Assembly (NCBI RefSeq): GCF_000716875.1
Contig: NZ_JNWQ01000083.1
Span: 1-30,418, forward strand
Length of the DNA stretch: 30,418 nucleotides
Direction of reading: 5' to 3'
Origin: Streptomyces novaecaesareae
Lineage (GTDB): Bacteria; Actinomycetota; Actinomycetes; Streptomycetales; Streptomycetaceae
Under the pieces are notes generated by a model that saw nothing but the letters and a program-made list of their open reading frames with translations, was not told the origin of the DNA and searched no databases. Numbering within the stretch: position 1 is the stretch's first letter; each line of letters starts with the position of its first letter. Shown here piece after piece: positions 23,972 to 30,418 of this stretch. Position numbers and translations under genes: made by a program.

Positions 23972-25273
23972 ATGACCACCCCGCCCCCGGCCGGCGGGCC
24001 CTCCGGCGCGCCCGCCGGCGGCCCGCGCGCCGTACCGCCCAAGCCCGTCCACCCTCCGCGCGCCCACCGGGTCGGACGGTACGTCCCCGGCGACGGCGTA
24101 CTCGCCTGGCTGCCCTTCCGCCCCACCATCCGGATGCGGCTCACCCTGCTCTACGGCGGGATGTTCCTGATGGCCGGCGTGGTGCTGCTGCTGCTGATGT
24201 ACGTGTTCTTCCAGGACGCCGTCTCGTACCTGCAGCCGCGCAAGTTCAACTTCAACGGCAACTTCGTCCAGGTCAGCGGCCCCAACGGGACCAGCACCGC
24301 GATGGACAGCTCGCAGTTCAACGACCTGCAGGCCGCCGACTACCTCTCGCGCTCCGACTCCGCGCTCAACACCCTGCTGCGCAAGTCGCTCACCATGCTG
24401 GTCTGCCTCGCCGTGATCGCCTTCGCGGCCGGCTACGCGATGGCCGGCCGGGTGCTGCGCCCGCTCGGCCGGATCACCCGCACCGCCCGCGACGTGGCCT
24501 CCTCCGACCTGCACCGGCGGATCGAGCTGGACGGGCCGGACGACGAGCTCAAGGAGCTCGCCGACACCTTCGACGACATGCTGGACCGGCTGGACCGCTC
24601 CTTCGACTCCCAGCGCCGCTTCGTCGCCAACGCCTCGCACGAGCTGCGCACCCCGCTGGCGATCAACCGCACCCTGCTGGAGGTCCAGCTCTCCGACCCG
24701 GCCGCCTCGGCCGACCTGCAGCAGCTGGGCAAGACCCTGCTGGCCACCAACGAGCGCAGCGAGCAGCTGGTCGAGGGCCTGCTGCTGCTCGCCCGCAGCG
24801 AGAACGAGCTGACCGACCGCCGCCCGGTCGAACTGTCCGAGGTGGCCACCCGGGCGCTGGAGCAGACCCGGGCCGAGGCGGACAAGCGCGAGGTCGAGCT
24901 GCGCTCGAAGCTCGATCCGGGCGTGGTCGCGGGCAACGGCGTGCTGCTGGAGCGGCTCGCGCTCAACCTGCTGCAGAACGCCGTCCGGTACAACACCGCC
25001 GGCGGCTGGGTCGAGCTGGCCACCGCGGCGGTGCCGGGCGGCGGCGAGCTGGTGGTCTCCAACACCGGCCCGGTGGTGCCCGGCTACGAGCTGGAGCACA
25101 TCTTCGAGCCGTTCCGCCGGATCAAGGGCGCCGACCGCACCCGCAGCGACAAGGGGGTCGGGCTCGGCCTGTCCATCGTCCGCTCGGTGGTGCGCGCCCA
25201 CGGCGGCACCATCGAGGCCACCCCGCGCGCCGGTGGGGGCCTCACCATGCGGGTCCGCATCCCCGCGCCGTAG
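23972..25273 (+). CDS. cutS: Sensor histidine kinase CutS
   Basis: A 433-residue membrane kinase paired with CutR. It has a Pro-rich cytoplasmic N-terminus (1-50), TM1 (about 56-80), a short outer sensor loop (81-137), TM2 (138-158), HAMP (159-212), HisKA with phosphorylated His223 in NASHELRTPL, and HATPase with the N box LALNLLQNAVRYN (329-341) and G box DKGVGLGLS (393-401). The outer loop has no cysteine; the only Cys is Cys145 in TM2. ATG 23972 has AGAGGA (23961-23966). A strong intrinsic terminator follows. Confidence 0.92.
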   Translation: MTTPPPAGGPSGAPAGGPRAVPPKPVHPPRAHRVGRYVPGDGVLAWLPFRPTIRMRLTLLYGGMFLMAGVVLLLLMYVFFQDAVSYLQPRKFNFNGNFVQVSGPNGTSTAMDSSQFNDLQAADYLSRSDSALNTLLRKSLTMLVCLAVIAFAAGYAMAGRVLRPLGRITRTARDVASSDLHRRIELDGPDDELKELADTFDDMLDRLDRSFDSQRRFVANASHELRTPLAINRTLLEVQLSDPAASADLQQLGKTLLATNERSEQLVEGLLLLARSENELTDRRPVELSEVATRALEQTRAEADKREVELRSKLDPGVVAGNGVLLERLALNLLQNAVRYNTAGGWVELATAAVPGGGELVVSNTGPVVPGYELEHIFEPFRRIKGADRTRSDKGVGLGLSIVRSVVRAHGGTIEATPRAGGGLTMRVRIPAP

Positions 25274-25354
25274 GGCTGACCTGGGCCCCGCCACGGGGCC
25301 TGCCCGGCCCCCGCCGCAGGGCCGACCGCCCCGCTCCGTGAGCGACCGTTCACG

Positions 25355-25413
25355 GCCGCCCCCGGCAGGCCTGTCAAGACGACATAAGGCCTGGCGGGGG
25401 CGGCTTGTCTTTT
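25355..25413 (+). terminator. Intrinsic terminator after cutS
   Basis: An 18-base arm (25355-25372) pairs with 25387-25404 with one mismatch over a 14-base loop. It is followed directly by TTGTCTTTT. This is the most classic rho-independent terminator in the window. Confidence 0.85.
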
Positions 25414-25425
25414 ACGGCCCGGGCA

Positions 25426-25458
25426 ACTTACGGTGTCGTAACCTACGCAACCGTAAGT
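25426..25458. promoter_or_regulatory. Tandem TACG-N4-CGTA operators upstream of the desaturase
   Basis: TTACG-GTGT-CGTAA (25428-25441) and TACG-CAAC-CGTA (25444-25455) are two inverted repeats with centres 15 bases apart. The outer arms ACTTACGGT and ACCGTAAGT also form a 9-bp inverted repeat over the whole region. TAACCT (25439-25444) is a possible -10 inside the array. This looks like a two-dimer operator, as TetR-family lipid regulators use, about 95-125 bases before the desaturase ATG. Confidence 0.6.
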
Positions 25459-25550
25459 GAGTCCGTCAGCGCGTCCGCCGACGGGTCCGTACGGCGCGTG
25501 CCCGCCCAACGCGCCCGTCCCTGCGCGTGCCGTCCCCCGGGAGCAAGACC

Positions 25551-26534
25551 ATGACCATCGCCCCTGTGCAGAGCAGCACCTCGCTCGGATCGAGCGGCTG
25601 GACCGACGCGCGGCTGATCCTGGCCCTCGAAGAGGTCGTGGAGAAGGAGCTCAACCGCCACCTGGGCGTGGCCAAGGAGTGGATGCCGCACGAGTTCGTC
25701 CCGTGGAGCCAGGGCCGCGACTTCGACGGCGTGCTGGGCGGCGAGGCCTGGTCGCTCGACCAGTCCCAGGTGACCGCGCTGGGCCGGGTGTCGCTGGTGG
25801 TGAACCTGCTGACCGAGGACAACCTCCCCAGCTACCACCACGAGATCGCGAGCATGTTCGGCCGCGAGGGCGCCTGGGGCACCTGGGTGCACCGCTGGAC
25901 GGCCGAGGAGGGGCGCCACGGCATAGCCATTCGCGACTACCTGCTCGCCACCCGGGCCGTCGACCCGGTGGAGCTGGAGCGGGCCCGGATGAGCCACATG
26001 TCGGAGGGCTTCGAGTCCGACAACGCGCACAGCATGCTGCACTCGGTCGCGTACGTGGCCTTCCAGGAGCTCGCCACCCGCATCGCGCACCGCAACACCG
26101 GCAAGTACGCCGGCGACCCGCTCTGCGAGCAGCTGCTGGCGAAGATCGCCAACGACGAGAACCTGCACATGGTCTTCTACCGGAACCTGCTGAAGGCCGC
26201 CCTGGAGATCGCCCCCGACCAGGCCATGCGCGCCATCGCCGACGTGGTCACCGACTTCCGCATGCCCGGCCACGGGATCCCCGGCTTCGAGCGCGCCGCC
26301 GCGCAGATCGCCCTCGGCGGGGTGTACAACCTCCGCATCCACCACGACGACGTGCTGCAGCCGGTGCTGCGCAAGCTCAAGGTGATGGAGATCGGCGACC
26401 TCGGCCCGGAGGGGCTGCTGGCGCAGAACGAGCTGGGCGTCTTCCTGGACGGCCTGGACTCGCAGGCCCGGAAGTTCGAGGAGCGCCAGGCCGCCCTGCT
26501 GGCGCGCCGGGAGGCCCGGCGCAACGCCGGCTAG
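25551..26534 (+). CDS. Acyl-ACP desaturase (DesA-type, ferritin-like diiron)
   Basis: A 327-residue soluble diiron enzyme that introduces a double bond into acyl-ACP. The metal ligands align with plant stearoyl-ACP desaturase: Glu89 (LTEDNLPSY), Glu120-x-x-His123 (TAEEGRHG), Glu173 (FQELATR) and Glu203-x-x-His206 (NDENLHM). It is of the DesA/FabA2-like group common in actinobacteria; no ferredoxin gene is adjacent. ATG 25551 has GGGAG (25539-25543) seven bases upstream. The tandem operator upstream suggests lipid-responsive control. A basic/Glu-rich helix ends the protein. Regiospecificity cannot be told. Confidence 0.92.
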   Translation: MTIAPVQSSTSLGSSGWTDARLILALEEVVEKELNRHLGVAKEWMPHEFVPWSQGRDFDGVLGGEAWSLDQSQVTALGRVSLVVNLLTEDNLPSYHHEIASMFGREGAWGTWVHRWTAEEGRHGIAIRDYLLATRAVDPVELERARMSHMSEGFESDNAHSMLHSVAYVAFQELATRIAHRNTGKYAGDPLCEQLLAKIANDENLHMVFYRNLLKAALEIAPDQAMRAIADVVTDFRMPGHGIPGFERAAAQIALGGVYNLRIHHDDVLQPVLRKLKVMEIGDLGPEGLLAQNELGVFLDGLDSQARKFEERQAALLARREARRNAG

Positions 26535-26668
26535 AACCCTTCGGCGAGTCTCGGGCGAGTCCGGGGCGTATCTCGGTCCCGGGTGAGCCTTCGATGAGCC
26601 TTCGGTGGGTGGTCGACGGCCGGTCGGAGTGGGTGGATTTTCCGTGGTTTGCCCCGGAAGATTCTGAA

Positions 26669-26684
26669 CGTGACCAAGCTCACA
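26669..26684. promoter_or_regulatory. CRP/FNR-type site CGTGA-N6-TCACA
   Basis: It matches nine of ten defined positions of the CRP consensus TGTGA-N6-TCACA. Streptomyces Crp sites are described as GTG-N6-GNCAC, which this nearly fits. It lies about 400 bases upstream of the DUF4193 gene, so the target may be an unannotated transcript. Confidence 0.4.
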
Positions 26685-26717
26685 CCGTGTCGCTCCACGA
26701 TTTCGGCCAACCCCGGA

Positions 26718-26729
26718 GAGTGATCACTC
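26718..26729. promoter_or_regulatory. Palindrome GAGTGATCACTC
   Basis: A perfect 12-bp palindrome with AGTGA and TCACT half-sites resembling BldD-type boxes (AGTGA-Nm-TCACC). A related AGTGCTCACT lies at 26839-26848. The regulator is not proven. Confidence 0.35.
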
Positions 26730-26909
26730 GGTCGAGGGTGTCGATCGCCGTCCGTGACCGGATTCCACCCCCGGGCGGGTCCGTCGGATTGGGCGGCATC
26801 CCTGATGGGCAAGGGAATCGGTGAGTACCCGCACCATTAGTGCTCACTGTGCGTGGTCGGTTTTCTGGGCCCGAGGAGGGCCGGTGATGGCCCAGCGTGA
26901 GGCCTCCGG

Positions 26910-26944
26910 CAGCCCCGGGGATCACCCCGATGGACCCCGGGCTG
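26910..26944. repeat. Bulged hairpin upstream of the DUF4193 gene
   Basis: CAGCCCCGGGG pairs with CCCCGGGCTG with one bulged C over a 14-base loop. It could terminate or attenuate a transcript entering from the left. Confidence 0.45.
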
Positions 26945-27079
26945 AGTGTCGATTGAGTAACAGGGCTTGAAGTAAGGCAAAATCTCCGCCTCGGGTCGGG
27001 CACAAGACCGGCCCCCCATGCGTTACGTGCGCTGGAGATACCGCACACACCGCACAAACCCGGAGGGGGAGAGCGAAAA

Positions 27080-27379
27080 ATGGCAACCGACTACGACACC
27101 CCACGCAAGACCGACGACGAGCTCAACGAAGACAGCATCGAGGAGCTCAAGGCTCGTCGGAACGACAAGGGCGGCGGCTCCGTCGACGTCGACGAGTTCG
27201 ACGCCGCCGAGGGCATGGAGCTCCCCGGCGCCGACCTCTCGAACGAGGAGCTCGCCGTACGGGTGCTGCCGAAGCAGGCCGATGAGTTCACCTGCATGAG
27301 CTGCTTCCTGGTCCACCACCGCAGCCAGCTCTACAGCGAGAAGAACGGCAACCCGATCTGCCGGGACTGCGGCGCCTGA
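27080..27379 (+). CDS. DUF4193 family zinc-ribbon protein
   Basis: A 99-residue protein found throughout actinobacteria. The N-terminal 65 residues are acidic and probably flexible (DELNEDSIEELKARR; VDVDEFDAAEGMELPG). The C-terminus is a zinc ribbon, CMSC (Cys72, Cys75) and CRDC (Cys94, Cys97). Function is not established to my knowledge; the acidic tail plus zinc ribbon suggests a protein or nucleic-acid partner. It has a very strong ribosome site, GGAGGGGGAG (27062-27071), which implies high expression. A strong hairpin array follows. Confidence 0.9.
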   Translation: MATDYDTPRKTDDELNEDSIEELKARRNDKGGGSVDVDEFDAAEGMELPGADLSNEELAVRVLPKQADEFTCMSCFLVHHRSQLYSEKNGNPICRDCGA

Positions 27380-27398
27380 GCACCGCGGCGGACAGGGC

Positions 27399-27577
27399 CC
27401 GGTACCCGCGGCTCCCGCGGGACCGGCACACCGCTCCTTCCGGCCCCGGGCAGCGGGGCCGGACGGCAGTTCCGAGGGCCGTCCGTCCGGACGGACGGCC
27501 CCGGCAGGACGGAGTCGGCCGACGCGTCGGCCGGCACAAAGTCGTAGGGACGGTCCCGCATCCGCGGAACCGTCCCT
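27399..27577. repeat. Array of five hairpins between two convergent genes
   Basis: Five consecutive inverted repeats: 27399-27426 (5 bp, bulge, 7 bp, loop CTC), 27439-27463 (10 bp), the 26-base perfect palindrome 27476-27501, the 18-base perfect palindrome 27516-27533, and 27546-27577 (9 bp, mismatch, 4 bp, loop ATCC, followed by CTCCGTCTT). The last is the best terminator for the DUF4193 gene. The others fill almost the whole gap before the DUF3093 stop. Confidence 0.7.
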
Positions 27578-27629
27578 CTCCGTCTTCCAGGCCTTTTCGG
27601 GCCCTCCCGGGGCCCTCCCGCCCGCGCCG

Positions 27630-28079
27630 TCAGGTGCGGGCGCCGCGCCGGGCCTCCTCCAGCGCCTCCGCCAGCTTCATCGGCGAGCGGGTCGACAGAT
27701 AGAGGTACGGCGTCGGGTCGGCCGGGTCGGTCACCTCGACCCGCAGCGCCGTCGGGACGTAGCTGCGCAGCAGCATGAAGGCGCGGGGATCGGCCTTCGG
27801 GCCGCGCCAGGCCGCGGCCTCGGCGGGGCTCAGCGCCTGCGCGGCACCGAGCGCGTCCACCGGGATCCGGGCCGGCCCGGCCACCAGCGAGCCCTGGACC
27901 ACGCGGATCCGGGCCGAGCCGTAGCTGCTGATCGCGACCGCGCCGGCGGCGATGCCGACCACCAGCCCGACCAGCGCGGCCGGGCCGCTGACCCGGATCA
28001 GGATCAGCGCGAGCGTGAGGCCCACCGCGACCGGGAGCAGCCACCAGGAGCGCGGCACCGTGAGGCGTTCGTCGTACAT
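27630..28079 (-). CDS. DUF3093 family membrane protein
   Basis: A 149-residue protein with two closely spaced membrane segments near the N-terminus (about 12-29 and 33-52; WWLLPVAVGLTLALILI and ALVGLVVGIAAGAVAI). A soluble domain (54-149) follows, with PYLYLSTRSPMKLAEALEEAR near the end, resembling the PH-like fold of DUF3093. Function unknown. CACAAT (minus strand) lies six bases before ATG 28079 as part of CCACAATGGGGG, so the mRNA may be leaderless. It is divergent from the thioesterase gene. Confidence 0.87.
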   Translation of the reverse strand: MYDERLTVPRSWWLLPVAVGLTLALILIRVSGPAALVGLVVGIAAGAVAISSYGSARIRVVQGSLVAGPARIPVDALGAAQALSPAEAAAWRGPKADPRAFMLLRSYVPTALRVEVTDPADPTPYLYLSTRSPMKLAEALEEARRGART

Positions 28080-28137
28080 GCCCCCATTGTGGGCACCCTG
28101 ACGCCAGGCCCGGGACGCCACCCCCACCGGGGGCCTT

Positions 28138-28155
28138 CCTACCCCTGGGTAGGGT
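28138..28155. promoter_or_regulatory. Palindrome CCTACCC-CT-GGGTAGG over a -10 element
   Basis: A 16-base inverted repeat with the same 7-base half-sites as the palindrome at 18942-18971. Its right arm overlaps TAGGGT (28150-28155), a TANNNT -10 element eight bases before the GTG start of the thioesterase gene. A protein bound here would block that promoter. Confidence 0.55.
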
Positions 28156-28163
28156 TGGGGCCC

Positions 28164-28793
28164 GTGACCGGTACGACTGCCCCCAGCACCCCCACCGACC
28201 GGCCGGCGCCCACGATGCCGCCGACCCCGACCACCCCGCCCCCGGACGCCGTCCTGCCGCCGCGCGCCCCCGAGGCACCGGCCCCCGGCACCCGGCTCGG
28301 CTCGCACTACGAGCACTGCTTCGGCTGCGGCCCGCAGCACCCCGGCGGCCTGCGGATCGACGCGATCGCCGGCGAGGGACTCGACGTCACGGCCGAGTTC
28401 ACCGTCCGGGACTACCACCAGGGCGGCCCCGGGCTGGCCCACGGCGGCCTGCTGACGACGGCGATGGACGAGACCCTCGGCACGCTCAACTGGCTGCTGC
28501 ACGCCCCCGCCGTGACCGGCCGACTGGAGACCGACTTCCTCTGCCCGGTGCCCGTCGACTCGGTGCTGCACCTGCGCGCCTGGGTCACCGGCATGCACGG
28601 CCGCAAGATCTACAGCGCCGCCGAGGCGCGGATCGGCGGCCCGGACGGACCGGTCGCCGTGCGGGCGCAGGCGCTCTTCATCCAGGTGAAGCTGGAACAC
28701 TTCACCACGCACGGTCGTCCCGAGGACATCGAGAAGGTCCTCGACGACCCGGATCTGATGAAGCGCGCACGAGCCTTTGAGGTGAACCCTTGA
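28164..28793 (+). CDS. PaaI/hotdog-fold thioesterase
   Basis: A 209-residue hotdog-fold protein, likely an acyl-CoA thioesterase. The first 45 residues are Pro/Thr-rich and variable. The fold starts near [18 protein letters not shown] (about 50-67), the C-x-x-C pattern seen in related thioesterases, and has the active-site helix [19 protein letters not shown] with the conserved His-Gly-Gly. GTG 28164 is preferred because of the -10 eight bases upstream. The stop overlaps the dut start as TTGA, so the two are coupled, although the products have no obvious link. Confidence 0.87.
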   Translation: MTGTTAPSTPTDRPAPTMPPTPTTPPPDAVLPPRAPEAPAPGTRLGSHYEHCFGCGPQHPGGLRIDAIAGEGLDVTAEFTVRDYHQGGPGLAHGGLLTTAMDETLGTLNWLLHAPAVTGRLETDFLCPVPVDSVLHLRAWVTGMHGRKIYSAAEARIGGPDGPVAVRAQALFIQVKLEHFTTHGRPEDIEKVLDDPDLMKRARAFEVNP

Positions 28794-29257
28794 GCGACAC
28801 CCCCCGCCCGCAGCTGGACGTCCTGATCAAGCGCATCGACCCCGAGCTGCCGCTGCCCGCCTACGCGCAGCCCGGGGACGCCGGCGCCGATCTGCGCACC
28901 ACCGTCGACGCCGAGCTGGCCCCGGGCGAGCGGGCGGTGCTCCCCACCGGCGTAGCCATCGCCCTCCCGGACGGCTACGCGGCCTTCGTCCACGCCCGCT
29001 CCGGGCTCGCAGCTCGTTGCGGAGTTGCCCTCGTGAACGCCCCGGGGACGGTCGATGCCGGGTACCGTGGAGAGATCAAGGTGATCGTCGTCAATCTGGA
29101 CCCGCGTGAGGGGGTCAGCTTCCGCCGAGGGGACCGGATCGCCCAGCTGGTGATCCAGCAGGTCGAGAAGGCCCGTTTCCACGAGGTGGAGGAGTTGCCT
29201 GGGTCGGCACGCGCCGAGGGCGGGTTCGGGTCGACCGGCGGCCATGCCGCGGTCTAG
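28790..29257 (+). CDS. dut: dUTP diphosphatase
   Basis: A 155-residue trimeric dUTPase that converts dUTP to dUMP, keeping uracil out of DNA and feeding thymidylate synthesis. All five motifs are present: AGADLRT (I), [16 protein letters not shown] and ARSGLA (II), [16 protein letters not shown] with the catalytic Asp (III), [11 protein letters not shown] (IV) and [10 protein letters not shown] (V). TTG 28790 overlaps the thioesterase stop and follows GAGGTG (28779-28784). With tdk in the same window, it is the second pyrimidine-nucleotide enzyme. Confidence 0.96.
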   Translation: MSDTPRPQLDVLIKRIDPELPLPAYAQPGDAGADLRTTVDAELAPGERAVLPTGVAIALPDGYAAFVHARSGLAARCGVALVNAPGTVDAGYRGEIKVIVVNLDPREGVSFRRGDRIAQLVIQQVEKARFHEVEELPGSARAEGGFGSTGGHAAV

Positions 29258-29326
29258 CATTCCCGCGGCCTCGCAGGAAGCCGAGCAGGTATTCGCATCG
29301 GTCTTGGACCGGGAAGGACAGTGACC

Positions 29327-30130
29327 GTGTTCCGTCGTCGCCAGAAGAGCGAGGACGCTGTCGAGCAGCTCGCCGACGACGCCATCAGCGCCGACGAGAC
29401 GGCCGATGACGTCGAAGGTTCCGCCGAGAGCGAGAACGTGACCGAGCTGGACCCGGCCGACAGGGTCGGCCTGCCGCCGGCCCCGCGGCCGGACGGTCCG
29501 TGGGACCACTCCGAGCTGGAGAACCCCGAGGAGGGGCGAGTCGACCTCGGGGGTCTGCTGGTCCCCGGTGTCGAGGGCATGGAGCTGCGCGTCGAGGTCG
29601 CCGGTGACGCGATCGTGGCCGCGACCCTCGTGCTCGGCAACAGCGCCATCCAGCTCCAGGCCTTCGCGGCCCCGAAGTCGGAGGGCATCTGGGGGGAGGT
29701 CCGGGAGGAGATCGCGAACGGCATCACCTCGCAGGGCGGCCTCATCGACGAGGAGGAGGGCCCGCTCGGCTGGCACCTCCGCGCCCAGGTCCCGGTCCAG
29801 CTGCCGGACGGCACCCAGGGTGTCCAGCTGGTGCGGTTCGTCGGCTGCGACGGCCCGCGCTGGTTCCTGCGCGGCGTGATCTCGGGCCAGGCGGCGGTGC
29901 AGCCGGAGATGGCCGGGATCCTGGAGCAGGTCTTCCGGCAGACGGTCGTCGTCCGCGGCGAGGCCCCGATGGCTCCCCGCGACCCGATCGTGCTGAAGCT
30001 CCCCGAGGACGCCCAGATGGTGGCCGACGGTGGCGGGGCAGCCGCCGTCGCCGGCGAGGGCGACAACCGCTTCGGCGGTACCTCGCTCGACCCGTTCGCC
30101 CGCGGCCCGGAGATCACCGAGGTCCGCTGA
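29327..30130 (+). CDS. DUF3710 domain-containing protein
   Basis: A 267-residue actinobacterial protein of unknown function. The N-terminal 50 residues are acidic (EDAVEQLADDAISADE). The conserved domain (about 55-230) includes PDGPWDHSELE, VEGMELRVEV and GPRWFLRGVISGQAA. No signal peptide or membrane segment. GTG 29327 is preferred because GGGAAGGA (29311-29318) is eight bases upstream; GTG 29321 is too close. It follows dut after 69 bases and is closed by a strong terminator. As I recall, this gene commonly follows dut in streptomycetes. Confidence 0.87.
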   Translation: MFRRRQKSEDAVEQLADDAISADETADDVEGSAESENVTELDPADRVGLPPAPRPDGPWDHSELENPEEGRVDLGGLLVPGVEGMELRVEVAGDAIVAATLVLGNSAIQLQAFAAPKSEGIWGEVREEIANGITSQGGLIDEEEGPLGWHLRAQVPVQLPDGTQGVQLVRFVGCDGPRWFLRGVISGQAAVQPEMAGILEQVFRQTVVVRGEAPMAPRDPIVLKLPEDAQMVADGGGAAAVAGEGDNRFGGTSLDPFARGPEITEVR

Positions 30131-30172
30131 CCGGTCCCCGGACCGGTTGCTGAACGACTCAGCTCGACTCAG

Positions 30173-30208
30173 ATCGCCCCTGCCCGGGAGTCCGGGCAGG
30201 GGCGATTT
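30173..30208 (+). terminator. Terminator after DUF3710 gene
   Basis: A perfect 15-bp inverted repeat (30173-30187 with 30192-30206, loop GAGT) followed by TTT. Its T tail overlaps the -35 box of the next promoter. Confidence 0.85.
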
Positions 30209-30236
30209 GCATGCGGCGGGCCCAGACCCGTACAGT
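30207..30236 (+). promoter_or_regulatory. rRNA operon promoter 1
   Basis: TTGCAT (30207-30212) and TACAGT (30231-30236) are separated by exactly 18 bases, a strong HrdB-type promoter. It lies upstream of the typical rRNA leader sequence at the window edge. Confidence 0.7.
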
Positions 30237-30324
30237 TCCGGAGTCGCCGCGGGAGACCGGGGCGACAAAGCGGAAAGCAAATCCGATGAATGAAACTCCG
30301 GAAAACGGGGCGGAAAACGTCTGA

Positions 30325-30330
30325 TAAGCT
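30325..30330 (+). promoter_or_regulatory. rRNA operon promoter 2 (extended -10)
   Basis: TAAGCT preceded by TGA, that is an extended -10, in a stretch that matches rrn leaders of streptomycetes. At the -35 position is a GAAAAC, part of the direct repeat CGGAAAAC-GGGG-CGGAAAAC (30299-30318). Confidence 0.55.
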
Positions 30331-30339
30331 GGAAACACG

Positions 30340-30418
30340 AAAGAACGAAGCCCGGAGGGTCCGCTGGAAGGCGGTCCGAAGGAAGCGTCCGTTCCTTGAG
30401 AACTCAACAGCGTGCCAA
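30340..30418 (+). other. rRNA operon leader (16S gene outside window)
   Basis: The last bases, CCTTGAGAACTCAACAGCGTGCC, agree in character with the conserved leader element preceding 16S rRNA in actinomycetes (TTGAGAACTCAA at 30396-30407), thought to take part in antitermination and RNase III processing. The 16S gene itself is expected just beyond the right edge. Confidence 0.75.

Larger units (their letters stand above)
26535..27079. other. 545-base intergenic region with several palindromes
   Basis: There is no convincing gene on either strand. It holds a CRP/FNR-like inverted repeat CGTGA-CCAAGC-TCACA (26669-26684), the perfect palindrome GAGTGATCACTC (26718-26729), AGTGCTCACT (26839-26848), a bulged hairpin (26910-26944) and an A/T-richer block near 26940-26990, including TTGAGT and CAAAAT 19 bases apart as a possible promoter for the DUF4193 gene. 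The region is large enough for a regulatory RNA, but sequence alone cannot show one. Confidence 0.55.

Noticed and set aside
23048..25294. Minus-strand frame of about 750 codons opposite cutR-cutS
   Set aside because: Shadow frame: low-complexity Gly/Ala/Val/Arg sequence with no recognisable motifs, while the other strand encodes two full-length proteins.
26680..27057. Minus-strand frames in the 545-base gap as candidate genes
   Set aside because: No ribosome sites, odd amino-acid composition, overlap with operator-like palindromes and with the A/T-richer promoter area.

Overview
The window is a high-GC actinobacterial chromosome segment, most likely Streptomycetaceae (Streptomyces or Kitasatospora). 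The evidence is the almost uniform G/C-ending codons, frequent GTG and TTG starts, long antisense open frames, SepH, a CutR/CutS-type two-component system, DUF4193, DUF3093, DUF3710 and DUF5998 proteins, a DasR-type operator at ptsH, and a right edge that matches the leader of an actinomycete rRNA operon. I see no insertion sequence, prophage, CRISPR array, tRNA gene or biosynthetic cluster. This is core chromosome, so the interest lies mainly in regulation and in unusual versions of known proteins.

Layout. 94-2544 (-) is topoisomerase IV subunit A (parC), with a strong terminator. 2831-5589 (+) is an overlapping pair of M16 metallopeptidase-like genes. 5916-7109 (+) is the RNA ligase rtcB, preceded by a promoter candidate and a small rare-codon reading frame. 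7196-7477 (-) is ptsH (HPr), with a dre-like operator. 7704-10574 (+) is a GNAT/acyl-CoA-synthetase-like fusion related to protein acetyltransferases. 10666-13203 (+) holds a DUF5998 protein, an alkaline-phosphatase-superfamily phosphodiesterase and thymidine kinase. 13276-14043 (-) is a double VOC protein. 14201-15076 (+) is a mercaptopyruvate-type sulfurtransferase, convergent with sepH (15133-16179, -).

16730-17572 (+) is a membrane protein with a Pro/Ser/Thr-rich tail. It meets a lactone-oxidase-like flavoprotein (17569-18891, -) so closely that the two TAA stops share one TTAA. An MFS transporter (18982-20238, -) is divergent from ferrochelatase and an inositol-monophosphatase-family gene (20367-22375, +). 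A 61-residue protein (22588-22773, -) is divergent from cutR-cutS (23216-25273, +). An acyl-ACP desaturase (25551-26534, +) has two tandem operator-like palindromes upstream. After a 545-base gap with CRP-like and other palindromes come DUF4193 (27080-27379, +), DUF3093 (27630-28079, -), a hotdog thioesterase translationally coupled to dut (28164-29257, +), and DUF3710 (29327-30130, +). The window ends in the promoter and leader of an rRNA operon whose 16S gene lies outside.

The genes fall into small independent units: DNA topology and nucleotide supply (parC, tdk, dut), RNA repair (rtcB), PTS and acyl-CoA physiology (ptsH, the acetyltransferase, the desaturase), heme (ferrochelatase), cell division (sepH) and envelope sensing (cutRS). 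Nearly every unit is closed by a strong hairpin, and several genes look leaderless. The most speculative but attractive candidate for new biology is the rare-arginine-codon leader frame in front of rtcB, together with an odd A/T-ended codon island inside that gene.
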